A program made the position numbers and the translations under genes. A stretch of DNA of 64,000 bases from Paralvinella palmiformis (Eukaryota; Annelida; Polychaeta; Terebellida; Alvinellidae): NCBI GenBank assembly GCA_025642065.1, contig JAODUP010000026.1, forward strand, positions 923,001 to 987,000, in the 5' to 3' direction. Below the pieces are notes generated by a model. That model was given only the letters and a program-made list of their open reading frames with translations, was not told where the DNA came from and did no database searches. Shown here in pieces: positions 36,909 to 49,532 of the stretch. Numbering within the stretch: the first letter of the stretch is position 1; each line of letters starts with the position of its first letter.

Positions 36909-38660
36909 CATGACAAAAAAGAAATGGATTCGAGATTAGATTAGAGATCGAATGGGCATCGCATGGAAATTTTAATGAAATAATCATCTTAAATGTAATA
37001 TTTCAAAGGAAGAGACGACTGTCTATTCCAGTTTTTATTTTACGTACTTCCGATAGCATTCCCGAATAAGGTGGCTCAAGGCTTTAATGCAGATCATGAT
37101 ATTTATTATGTCTCCTTTTTATGGAAATACGAATGTCACTATAACATCGGTCTAAATATCCGAGGACCATTCAACAATCACTGATCCTTATTTTTCCATA
37201 TTTTAGCACATACCCACCTGTACCGAACTGAACATACACAAGAATTAATGGTACTGAGTCAGTTCATAACATTTTCGTTGTATTTTGCATGGATTTGCAA
37301 GGACAGAAGTATATCGAGTGTGCTTTTTGATGTTCTCATATTATAATTTTTTTGTCACTCATGCGCAGAATTTGGTTTGGCAATTTGTGCTTGCCTCTGT
37401 AGCTTCCCTACCTTTGCATTTTGTTATTATGATGGGCGAGGCACTGGCCACACCTGAAACATATGACAGACCTTGGGCAAAATAAGATGATAATCTGAAA
37501 CATCCTAACAACACAGATACTGAGATAGCATCTGGGATTTGAAATCAGATACAAGGATCAACTGTGGTATGTGCTACACGTACCAACAGCCTCCTGGAAT
37601 ACTATATTAGTATGGAATGTGTTTTCTAAAATACTGATTCACCAACTGACTGTTTGACTGACTCAGATTACAACGGAGTTCCCTGATATATTCAGAGACT
37701 GACTAGGCTCACAATCCAAATAGAATAAAACTAAGGTCTTCTGTAAATAGTGTCCACCTAAAGGTATTATCGGGGTTTTAGGTGTGCTCTTCACGAGCCC
37801 TGAGCGTCTGCTTTCCTGTATGATAGTGTATCGTTATTTTATGTACCCGGGCTCCATTTAAAGTTCATTCTTCCATCTAATCCACACATCAGCGATTGAG
37901 ACTCGACAAATCGTAATTCGTTTATTCACGATCCATTGTTAATGAATACCAATGTTCCATTTCTGATATTCACATTTTCATTTACATCAGTAACTTTTAC
38001 AACAATTCACTTTTTGACTACATTCACCGAGATCCAAACAAAAACTGATTTAAATTTTGAAAAGGGTTGCCAGCTCTAAGCTGGGTCAGAGGTTACATGG
38101 ATTATGAAACAGCAAATGAGAAATATTCAGGTCCCTCGCCAAATCCGAACAACAAAGCTAAGCCAATGACATTTGAATCTGGCATGGGATTCATGAGTTT
38201 TCAATTTCAGTTTTAAATATTTCCAAACCGTTACAACATTTTAAACATACCGAAGTTTGAACAGCAATTAATAATTTCTCTCTCAAAGCACATCAGTATA
38301 TAAAACAAAGAACATAAATTTACAATCCATATACATATATATATTAATATAACAAACTTCATTTATTCAAACTCTGATAATATTAGTATATTATTTTGCA
38401 TGACTCCTCGTTTTGCATGAGTAATTCTGGAGATTTGCTAATTGTGATAATGATTTTTCATTCCTTCAACATCAGATGTAATGTGTGAAATGAATGGAGC
38501 CGAAGCTTGAAACCAACTCTGCATACTTTTATCAGATCTTGAATAGGAATAATATAAGTTGAATGACATTTTAACATATTATTTAATTTTGAATTATATG
38601 CTCATCCAAAAGTGGACTAAATTCAATCAAAACTAACTAGTTTACCAAATACGACACCAT

Positions 38661-38739
38661 TAAATCTCAGTTAGCAATAGACATATTCCCTGAATATTTC
38701 AGGTATTTATATACACATGACCTGATATACAGATTAACG
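38661..38739 (+). mobile_element. Inverted-repeat element M1, copy 3, truncated on the left
   Basis: It starts at the interior word AAATCTCAGTTAGCAATAG and keeps the right end CCTGATATACAGATTAAC. The left third, including the left inverted repeat, is missing. Confidence 0.55.
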
Positions 38740-39233
38740 GTAACATACACAGTAGAATGACTGTAGGGTTTCTGTTTATATCACATCAACATGTATATCT
38801 ACAATAAATGCCACACATTAGTGATCAATATATGCATTTGTTTACAAAATGGAGTCAGGTCAGGCCACTCTTGGCTGTGATTATAATTTACCTTCTGGCG
38901 TTCAATCGTTGGTCTATTCATCAACATTATCTTGTTAGTGGAATCTTTGGGAGAATCTATGCACTGATTTTTCTAATAATGCTAGTGTTGTTGTATTATA
39001 TATAATATATATATATACACCACTCTGGACCAATTTTATATTGCAGTAAAAGAATTACCATTTTTGTTTAGAAATGAAGTCAAAAGCGTGAAGGGTTTTG
39101 TTTGGCTCGCGATTATGATGCCACACACGAACTAGCACCATTCGATGAAATTTAAGATGAAGTGCGGAAAAATATGTTTATTTTTTTAACTGTAATTGAC
39201 AAAAGAACAAATATAAGGCCCTGTCATCAGGAT

Positions 39234-39294
39234 CGATGGATGTTGTTTAACGACACATCGGCACAATTTAGGCCATTCAGTGTCCTAGAACGAT
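39234..39294 (-). mobile_element. Head-less SINE-tail insertion (type S5), second copy
   Basis: This 61-bp insert carries CACATCGGCACAATTT and GGCCATTCAGTGTCCT, flanked by exact 14-bp duplications CCTGTCATCAGGAT (39220-39233 and 39295-39308). It shares its body with 25615-25667 and starts close to the same internal point. Confidence 0.65.
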
Positions 39295-39568
39295 CCTGTC
39301 ATCAGGATAGAAACACGGATCCCCAGATGTTGATGATTGATGTTTTACATGCTATATTAATTAGTTAATATCTGTAGGCAATATTGAAAAACAAATCTAA
39401 CATCACATCTATTTAGGAGACAGATAGATGGTCACATGTGAGGAATAACTGAAACAAATGAAAGCAAGACAGTCTATTAATTAACTACAGCTAATTAGTT
39501 AACTAGAGACTCTGGCTTGATTAGATATCATATAATACTAGATATGAAGTAGGATAGTTATAATTAAG

Positions 39569-39581
39569 GGGGACACACACA

Positions 39582-39668
<87 letters not shown>
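39569..39668. repeat. Compound CA-GA-GACA-CA microsatellite
   Basis: A CA run, then AGAG, then six to seven CAGA units, then a second CA run. Confidence 0.85.
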
Positions 39669-39671
<3 letters not shown>

Positions 39672-40029
39672 TAGTAAAAAGGTCAAAAGTACAACCAGCA
39701 CACATCACCATTATCTTTCAGTACTCATTATACGTACTTATAAAGTGACAAAGATCCGTCTTAACACCAAAACAAATTAGATCACACAGCTTACACTACA
39801 TGTACTTCCCCAATCGCAGCCTCAAGTAACTAATCCGGACCAGACTAGGGAGGGGGCTCCATAATAGTCCTGATAACACACCGGGATCGGGATTAATCCC
39901 ACACAAATATTAATATTACTCGGTAGATTATTAAAACAGAGACCAGCCGTCAGATTAGTTACAGTTTACTATAACTCTAGTTATATTCCTGAAGCAGAAA
40001 CTCCTTCAGATTATGGATTACAACACACT

Positions 40030-40600
40030 CAGGATTATACAGACAGCTGATAGACATCTCATTCTGGATTATACAGACAGCTGATAGATAACTCTCTGGA
40101 TTCTACAGACAGCTGATAGACAACTCACTCTGGATTATGCAGACAGCTGATAGACACCTCACTCTGGATTATGCAGACAGCTGATAGACAACTCACTCTG
40201 GATTATGCAGACAGTTGATAGACATCTCACTCTGGATTATGAAGACAGGTGATAGACAATGCACTCTGGATTATACAGACAGCTGATAGACATCTCACTC
40301 TGGATTATGCAGACAGCTGATAGACAACTCACTCTGGATTATACAGACAGCTGATAGACATCTCACTCTGGATTATGCAGACAGCTGATAGACAACTCAC
40401 TCTGGATTATACAGACAGCTGATAGACAACTCACTCTGGATTATGAAGACAGGTGATAGACAATGCACTCTGGATTATGCAGACAGCTGATAGATAACTC
40501 ACTCTGGATTATACAGACAGGTGATAGACAACTCACTCTGGATTATGCAGACAGCTGATAGATAACTCACTCTGGATTATACAGACAGCTGACAGATAAC
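40030..40600 (+). repeat. 34-bp minisatellite, about 17 units
   Basis: Units of the form CACTCTGGATTATGCAGACA then GCTGATAGACAACT, with recurring variants (ATGCAG/ATACAG/ATGAAG, CAACT/CATCT/TAACT). Variant units alternate in higher-order blocks. Not divisible by three, so no coding. Confidence 0.85.
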
Positions 40601-41980
40601 ATTCTTCCTGAGTTTGTTCCATTATTGATGGAGCGATGTCAAGCTTTGGTGGCTAATATTATCCGGATCTATATGGGATGTTAGTTAGATTGTAATATCT
40701 AGTAAACATATACATGGAACAAACACACACATATATACATCTATCATAGTTGGTGAGGTTATACTTACGTGTTGCAGTTACCTGTCATTTTCTCATTTGA
40801 TATTAAATAATAAATGTGTTTTATTTGAGAGTAGAAGGAAGACGAGTTCTTCAAGATTATCCCTGCTTCAGCCATTTCCTCTGTTATTATCTAAACAATA
40901 AATACATCATATCTTGCCATGTTGACACACACACACACACACACACATCTCTCTCTCTCTAATCAGGAGACTGATAGTTAGTATGAGTCATAGGTATAAA
41001 GTGAAGATCATTCATTTATTCCCATAACCCAATATCAAAAAGACAACAAACTCCACGGTTGTAACACTAGAATAAAATTGAAATAATTCTGTATTGGCTC
41101 ATGTAATGTATGAAAGCATACAATCATATGGATACAAACATGACAATTGTAAACCACTTATCCTTGTTAAGGTTGCGAAAAAATAATGTTACAACACAAT
41201 GTTACCGTTATTACTGTTACAACAATAACGGAAGAACCTCGCATACTACAGACAGTAATCTCCACGGCATCTGTCCCAGAAATGGGTTACAGCTGTATTT
41301 AAACCTTCTCCATTAATAACAAGAGCAACCACATATCAATTAAGGCAGCACACCAATCATACACTATTTATCCAACTGGCCAACACAAGTCTACACATAA
41401 CCCGGGATCCCAGACAACATTAGATCAGATACCAGCTAGTGCCGAAATAAGACACTCGACGGTGATAAACTGCGATGATTTCTTATCAGACTTACCAAGG
41501 ACACTTCCACCTCAAAAGGGCTGATGATTAAAAAACCGGAGGAAACCTAGATTTCTTCCCAATTTTGGTGTAATTGTCGATCAGAAAAGCGAACACCCAA
41601 CAATAAACTTATTAGTCACTCCGGCACTAGGTTAACTATGATTATAAACTAGGACAAAGGTTAAAAGCCATATAATACTACAGGACAAGATGAATGTATA
41701 TAATACATCACTGCCTGCCAATTAGTGGCCCAAGTTTTAACCGATATATCACAGTACACCTATCAGCCAACCATGCTGTTAAGATGGTACAAAGTTTATG
41801 TAGATTACATGTGTCTGATTTGACAAAGACCAGAAACGGGTGCGAGCCATCTTTCTAGCCACATACACACCTTGTGAACATTGATAGAATAGACGTAAAG
41901 ATTTAACAGGTGCTCAGAACGGTAAAAGAACGGCTTGTAAAATTAAATATTGATGGGAACCAATCCAAATTTTGGTCTAT

Positions 41981-42018
<38 letters not shown>
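41981..42018. repeat. GT microsatellite
   Basis: About 17 GT units. Confidence 0.85.
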
Positions 42019-42019
<1 letters not shown>

Positions 42020-42265
42020 TGTAATACTGGGTAATACTAGCAATAAACAGACAGACGTTCCCGTTACCAGACACCTACTAGACGTTCCTGTTCTGACCCA
42101 GTATTAGCCACAGTTGATTTATACCAGAATATACATTCTATTAGCATTACGTGGTTGCAATAACACGATATCGCTTGATGAATGACAATAACAATTGGAC
42201 CAACGTGTTCTAATGTGTTCCCGTGATAATGAAAATATCATCAACCATCTGGCCAAGTATGCAAG

Positions 42266-42301
<36 letters not shown>

Positions 42302-42770
42302 ACGTTAGTCATATAAAAGATAAATACAACTTTTACAAGTCAAGTTGATTATCTCTCACTTCCCAGACTTAAGAAAAGACATGGATAATAACAACTTCAG
42401 GATAATATGATGTCATATTAATCCAACCGATTAACAACACTTTAACATATCAACCAACATACATACAATATGTTGGCGTATTATCGTCAGGATCAGAGCT
42501 TAAGTTAAAGTGATTGTTTTAGCCCAGTCTTTTTGGTTCAAACCTTGGTTAACTCGTATACAGACAAGAATTTAGAACGGCACGAGTTATAAAGATGTCA
42601 TTACTGAATAGCAATATTTACAGTAATGTTTACAGTAATATTTACCATTCAACACATTTCAGTATTTGAGATATTCTGCTATTGATAGAAACAAACAGAT
42701 ACTACCACACTACAGCCTAATACTAGTAACAGTAATAGGACAGTAATAATGTACTGATTTACTTCTTTGG

Positions 42771-42995
42771 TGATTCCGTGGTCTAGTTGGTAGCATGGTG
42801 GACCACAGATCACAACCACCGGAGTTCAAATCTCAACGTGGGCACATCTGAAGGGTGTTTCATCTTTGACTTCCCGTCATTACTTTTGGAGATTAGCTTA
42901 TCTTGTGCACAAAATGCCATATAATATATATAATAATAGTATTTTATATAGCGCCTTATTTAACTGAACTTGCTTCTAAGGCGCTTAACATTTAA
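42771..42995 (+). mobile_element. SINE S1 followed by an S2-type tail
   Basis: Plus-strand S1 head (ATTCCGTGGTCTAGTTGG, B box AGTTCAAATCTC) and body to TTGTGCACAAAATG at 42918, then an AT-rich joint and a GCGC-stem tail (TATATAGCGCCTTATTT to CTAAGGCGCTTAAC). Either one composite element or two adjoining insertions. Confidence 0.6.
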
Positions 42996-44087
42996 AACAC
43001 AATTAAAACATATTCTGGTTGCTATATTCTGGCTAGCTATAAAATGTCAATGGCCTTAGTTAATCCTCCACGCGGCGTGACACATAGATACGTGTTTAAA
43101 AGAAACTTTCCCATTAAATTAAATTTTCACATAGTAAATTTCTTCCAAACACTTTCGTCATCGTTTATATATGCTTTACGTGCAGTTATTGCAATATACC
43201 ATTATTTTGGGGTTTAATATTGATAGTAAATTAATACATCACATTCTGCCAATTTAATTATATCATCTATGTAGTTTACACATCTAGTTACTGTATGTGT
43301 CACAATATACGTTTTGTTCTATTACAAAGTTTTAGTGAGCGAGTATGCCCAAAACTACAGGTATAGCTCAACCTGGGTTAAATTCAAGCCAAACCTGATT
43401 TTTTTAATACATATATACACTTATTATAACATATCACATAAGAACAGTCTTACACCACACTGTAATCAGAAGAATGATAGCTATTAATTTGATTTAACAC
43501 AGCTTGATCAGTCTGCCATCTCATAACACAACTTGACACACTGTCCTCTCAATAATTATACATGATACTGAATTAAGTATTCCTCTGCAGTCTGGGATAT
43601 TAAAGCACGCATTACTCAAACAAACTTCACCAAGCCTACACAGACAGTTTAGGTGTACAAAGAGTATGCTGTACTACCAACAGTCTTTAATATTTGTGAG
43701 CACCAGTAGTATTAGTGTACAACCAAGTTCTCATCCCTGCTTCTTGATGTCGGGATAGTGTCCTACATAGTATTTATAGTACATGTAGTGGTATATTTCG
43801 GTCCGGCTGCTGTGTAATATGAACCTCACCATATTAACATGCCCCCCCCCCCAACACACACAACTATAGTTTTTTGTTTGTTTTACTTTAAGGTTTTCTT
43901 TCATCTCCCCATTATTTATAGATGATTTTGGTGTTTTGTGCAGTCAGCAAGTGTACCAAACTGAGGAATGTTTTCAGCATCAGAAGCACTTTAATGAAAT
44001 TATCCTTCAGTATGTGTTTTATTGTATGTTAAACTTTCTATCAACATAGCAGTCCATATGGTTGAATAACAGACAGAAAGACTACTT

Positions 44088-44121
<34 letters not shown>

Positions 44122-44849
44122 AGCTCCATCCATTACAGATCCACCTCAGTAAAGGTTCTTTTCACAGAACATTACACTCAAATCTTCTTCACAAATTAGT
44201 AAATCATCTTCTGATATAATAACTAACATTAGTAACAGATAATGACATCCACTCTTACACAACTACCCAATGTTATTAACAAAGGACGTGTGTTTTAGCT
44301 GTGTATAATAAGGCACAGGCACAGAGAGTCTCGAACCGTAAATTCAAACTCTGGACGTTTCTTCAGGGGACTGAATCCAGAGTGGCGACTTTTCTTGCTG
44401 AGACACGTGTAATGTCTCACCAGTCCCTCACCAGTGTGTGTGTGTGCGCGCGCGCGTGTGTGCCATCTAATTTGACCCACAGCACGAAGCTAATTGCCAT
44501 TGTTGTGGTGCTCCAATAAATTGAACTGACTCCAAAGCAATGAACAGAAATGTCTCCAAAGTGATAAACAGAATTGAATTTCTCCTTCTTTTGTGTCATA
44601 TACCCTATATATATGTTGGGACAAATTGCAGAATGTGAAGGAAGCTTGATTGCATTGTATTTTGCAAAGCAAATATCATGGTTTGCTAATCAAATACATT
44701 TTTACTAAACACGATGACAATTTTTTTAGTGTAATCAACAATATAACTATAAGGAGTTTTATGAAAGGCTTTATTAATATTATTGTTCAATATTTACTTT
44801 TAGTCCCACTTAAATATTAGAACAATATCATGTTTATATATGTCAATCA

Positions 44850-44850
44850 A

Positions 44851-44886
<36 letters not shown>
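44850..44886. repeat. TA microsatellite
   Basis: About 18 TA units beside the S4 head fragment. Confidence 0.85.
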
Positions 44887-44888
<2 letters not shown>

Positions 44889-44889
44889 A

Positions 44890-44998
44890 TCAGGGACAAC
44901 GCTAAACCTTTGTTTTTCGTGCATAATCCCTGGAGAAGTTTCCACCGGTGTCACCAAGTGCCGGATGCTTAACCGCTAGGCCACCGGAGCTCACTGCA
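44890..44998 (-). mobile_element. SINE S4 head fragment
   Basis: The minus strand shows GTGAGCTCCGGTGGCCTAGC then GTTAAGCATCCGGCACTTGG as in the 47262 head. The B box is lost and the body stops after AACTTCTCCAGG. Confidence 0.55.
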
Positions 44999-45007
44999 CT
45001 GGTTAAA

Positions 45008-45165
45008 GATGATGATGATTTGTGTTTTACGGCCACTTTTGTGCACATGGTAGGCTAAATGGACCAAGCTACCTCCAAAGGTAATGAAACAAGTCAAAGA
45101 TGAAACACCCTTCAGATTCGAACATGGGTGGTAGTGATCTGTGATCCACCACGCTGCCGTTAATC
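45008..45165 (-). mobile_element. tRNA-derived SINE, group S1, internally deleted
   Basis: The minus strand has a head with B box (ATGTTCGAATCTGAAGG) that joins the body early, losing GTGGGCATAT, followed by a normal 3' part and CATCATCATC tail. It lies between two S4 fragments. Confidence 0.6.
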
Positions 45166-45174
45166 AAGGGAGAC

Positions 45175-45380
45175 ACCCAATTTGGCTGGCTGGCTTTGTT
45201 GTTCGTGGAGAATCCCCAGGCTGTCGCTTATTCGGCACAGCATCTATGTTGGAGTGGTTGAGAAAGCCCCTGCCCCACCACTCACAGGAGAGCAGTACGG
45301 AAAGATGTAGCCGAAATACCCCGAGGGTGATCACTGCCAGAGTGTTTTACGTCCTCAGGGAGTTTCAACGTCCCCCTTTA
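45175..45380 (-). mobile_element. SINE S4 body fragment
   Basis: It matches the 47262 body: GCTGTCGCTTATTCGGCACAG, GGAGCAGTACGGAAAGATG-like wording and AACGTCCCCCTTTA. The open frame through it is incidental. Confidence 0.6.
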
Positions 45381-46204
45381 TTTTAAATAATTTTAATTGT
45401 CTGGTCAAAAGTGATGCCTTAGTTATGCAATACTGATAATCAATCAATAATTTCCAATTTAATTGGCAACCTGATGATTACAGTTTAAACACTGGTCAAA
45501 CTAAACTTGTTTGTAATAAATTCAATGGGCATGTACCAACTTATTAAACCCTCCCCCCAGATGTATGTAAGTCAATTGGTTATGGTATACAACAACTTGC
45601 CAATCATTTTTGTAAATCATTTTCTGATTGGTCCCCGGAGAGTTGACCATATAGCATTCCTAGCCAATTAAAAGGGACCTCCCACACACTTAAGATTATA
45701 GCAGATGTGCAGGCTAATGAAATTATTCTGTTTGTGTCAAGATTCAATTCTAATCCAGCAGCCAGTGTACCTCACTTGGGGATTACCTTTTTCTTGGCTA
45801 CTATTACTAAACCTTTGGAGAAGTTGGTCAGCTTGGTCACTATCACTTCATTACTTTGTTCGGAACTATAATATATTAATCTATGTAGAGCACATTAGAA
45901 TGGTATAACAAGTTTTGGAGCTTTATTAAGTATGCATTATCATTGTCATTGAACGTTTACATATAGCACACGCGTGGGGCACACACACACACACACACAC
46001 ACACACACCACTCAATAATTACTTGTGACAGAATGTATGTATTCTCTAATGAGAAATGAACGATTAATCAATTAGCCACTTCTAAATAACTTACATAACT
46101 TCCTGTTAAGATCGTATCTGTTAAGATATATATGATATAACAATATTTGTATATCTGACCCAGATAAGTATTAATTTTTGATGTACGGTGTTCCTATTTA
46201 GCAC

Positions 46205-46390
46205 ACGTGGTCGTGGCATAGTGAGCAGAAGATGGCAAGATCGCTGGATCAAATCACAGGATAGCCTCAATCTATATGGGATGTTTCATCAATGATTCTA
46301 CAATAAAACGCTTCATACCGATCATTCCGTCAACTATATGTCGCCTAGATCTGTCCAGCACAGAGTCTAAACATAGCCATCACTCAGCAT
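46205..46390 (+). mobile_element. tRNA-derived SINE, group S3
   Basis: The plus strand has GGCATAGTGAGCAGAAGATGG as a decayed A box, GCTGGATCAAATCAC as a decayed B box, and the body ATGGGATGTTTCATCAATG, with CATCACTCA at the end. It resembles the 12133 copy along its length. Confidence 0.5.
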
Positions 46391-47261
46391 AAAGTCACTC
46401 CACAAGAGATCATTTATTGATCAGTGGATGACACAGATGTACTCTCAAATACACCAACTCGAATATATGCACAAAATGGAGTGGATTGGTAAATTACAGT
46501 ACCCTGCTATTACGTGTGTATATACTGAAGTGTTAACACTGTTATTTACTGAGTGAAATCACTTCACCAACTTGTAAGTACTATGTCTATAACAAGGCAG
46601 TAGAAAAATTACTATATTTTCAACAGACTTCTTATGGGGTTATGGCCAGTGAAATGAAGATCCACCCATTTATTAAACATTCTCTCCTGGCAAAAATACC
46701 TCCTCTGATTTGGCACTATTTAAGTATTTTAACAGTTAATCGAATGTGATATTTTAAGATTTCAATTTAAAATTAAGTTTTCTGGGTTTCTTAATGCTAG
46801 AAGACAGATTAGTGTTAGATTACTGATTAGTGTTAAATACTTGCCAAACTAATTCGCATTTCTTAGCATCTGACATATATAGGAAAAATACATTAACTAA
46901 CAAATCATTTAAATAATTATAACCATGGAATAATAAAAACCAAAAAAAAAAAGATATCCAAATGTTGAAAAATGACACACACATAATCATGCTCTAATTA
47001 TAATCAAACAATATTATGTTATTATCTCCATTAACTGACCTGGATGTGTGTAATAATTTAGTGATTAGCCTAATGTCAAAAAACAAAACAGATACGTTTG
47101 ATCTGCCCAGATTAAGTCTCAGTACTGTTTTATAATAATAAACAATATGTATTTAATAAATAAAGCACCCTTATAACTAGCAGGAGTCATTCAAAAGGTG
47201 ATACAGCGATGCCCCAAATCATATATTTGTAAAAACACGCTAAGAAATAACATGGGCTACA

Positions 47262-47640
47262 AATGCTGTTTGTTTGTTTGTTTTGTTGTTCGGGGAGAAT
47301 ACCAAGATCTGTCGCTTATTCAGCACAGCCTCTATGTTGGAGTGGTTGAAAATAGTCTCCTCCCACCACTCACACTGGGGAGCAGTACGGAAAGATGGAG
47401 CCGAAATACGCTGAGGATGGTCACTGCCAGAGTGTTATACATTCTCGGGGGTTTTTAACGTCCCCCTTTAATTTTAATAATCCAGTGGAGATGGCAGGGC
47501 CATTTAACGTGGTCAGCCACCGACGATGTGGTGAGCCGAGAAATTAATCTCTGGAAAAGTTTCGACCTCTTGCTGGGCTCGAACCCGAGACCGTTGGCAC
47601 AGAGTGCCGGGTGCTTAACCACTAGGCCACCAGAGCTCAC
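47262..47640 (-). mobile_element. tRNA-derived SINE, group S4, long copy
   Basis: The minus strand starts GTGAGCTCTGGTGGCCTAGT (A box), then CGGGTTCGAGCCC (B box); the wording is like a tRNA with a long variable arm. A 300-bp body follows, ending near GACAGATCTTGG and poly-ACAAACA. The body also matches 45175-45380. Confidence 0.65.
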
Positions 47641-49501
47641 TTACAAACGCTGATAACCTAAACCTACTTTAAACGTTTCCCGTTGTTGCCGAGTAATAAA
47701 ACACAAAGCATTTTTTTAGTCGAAAGTCCAAATAATAATGTTTCATATATCGTTAGTAAACTGTATGGCAATTATAAGCTAATACTGATAAAACAAATAC
47801 CAGTAGTTCAAGCATCGACAGAGCTATAATGATTAATAAAAAATAATAATTATGTCTCTGAGTAACAAAGTGATATATTACCTATACATGACACAACATA
47901 GTTACACAGTACACTGTGTAATACTAATAATACACTAGCACCTAACAAATTACACAATTCTAGCACATCACCATGTCACATAGCATCAATGTCTTACACA
48001 AAGTTCATAAGATGGTGCACTATATAAGTACATCACATAATAATTTGTCACAGATAACAAAGGTATCACAAATGTACATGGGCATGACACATAGGATTGT
48101 TATATTAAAGTGTCGCACAAAATATAACCTCTACAGGTAATCTATACTCAAATCCTTACCTTACAAGATAATAAAGAAATAAATGATCCTCCAGGCAAGG
48201 AACATAAAACCATATATAGACACAGTCAAGTACAAATTACTGTTGTCAATGTATTATCATGTTATATCTGTAACCAGTGGGACAAGTTTCTAACCCTTTG
48301 AAACTCACTGATGTGTACCGGTCACAGCCCAAACAAGTATAATGTCAGTGGAAAAGTTACTAGTCTGAAATATATCAAACAACTGCCATCATAGATAACA
48401 GTTAGCATCAACCACACCGCTAACAGACAGTCACCATCGCTTTATGGGGTTCTATACTGGTTAACTGGAAAAAGTAAACGCAGAATTCTTACTTAGAAAT
48501 TCACCATTTAAAAACGGAGAAAGACCTCCATTCCTAGTAAAATGGTGGACTATTCTGAGAATTCTATGGTGGGAAGTACTCAGCCTCGGCTGAACCGGAA
48601 CTAAATGCTAAGTCGTAATATACCAACATGCATTAGCGGGAACACAACAAACTACATATTAGTATATTAGTAAACAGTACATACTCGGATGGTGAAGAGC
48701 GAATCTAATAAAAATATTAAATCCAAAATAATAAAGCCATCCAACCATGATTAGAAAAAAGTGGACCAAGAAAATCATGATCCAGATACACGAACATCAG
48801 TCTGAATAATGCTCCCTGAACATCATCAAGTACTCTCTATGGATTTTTCTCTGTAAGTCAGCTTCTCTCACATTTCTATGTGACTGAAATTACTTGTTCC
48901 GATCAACAAAAAACGTCCACTGTGCCAACGGCATTCCATTGGTCCAGCCTCCTCAGCATTATGACAGCACAGTACCTCGATCAATAGAGTACACGATAAC
49001 GGTACCAATCTCCCTATACGTACCTAACCAGTCAAATATTTAATGGTCCTCCAGGTTATAATTAAAAGGATGGAAGCCTAGCTTCCCCGGAATCACGTAC
49101 AGTCAGGCTCTAAGTCCTGACGGCTCTACGATGTATCATCCTATCATCGGCAGCCAAGCAGTTTCTTGTTTACAACACATTACGCCATCCAGATTATTAA
49201 GGAACATGTTAAATCTTTATATGGTTAATATATCAATTATGCTCTGCCTGGCAGGTGCTTATTATTTTAAAAAGTGTTTATTATGATAAACCACAGTTCT
49301 TAACAACAAAATCAAGACATGATTATCCAAAGTAGGGGAAACCCTTGCAAGAATATATAGATCATATCTAGGTCAGCTTGAACTTGGTACGTGTCAATCT
49401 GACCTGGTGCAGAATATCAAACATATAAACAGCAGACCTACAAGTGTGAGTTGATTAGACCTATATTCCACAGACAAAAGATGAAACCATCTAAATCTGA
49501 G

Positions 49502-49532
<31 letters not shown>

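Noticed and set aside
39327..39349. Minimal S1 tail tip (GATGATTGATGTTTTAC)
   Set aside because: Only about 20 bp of simple ATC-rich wording match, too little to call an insertion.
44890..45380. One long S4 SINE
   Set aside because: The head fragment lies on the wrong side of the body fragment compared with the 47262 copy and an S1 copy intervenes, so these are separate insertions or a rearrangement.
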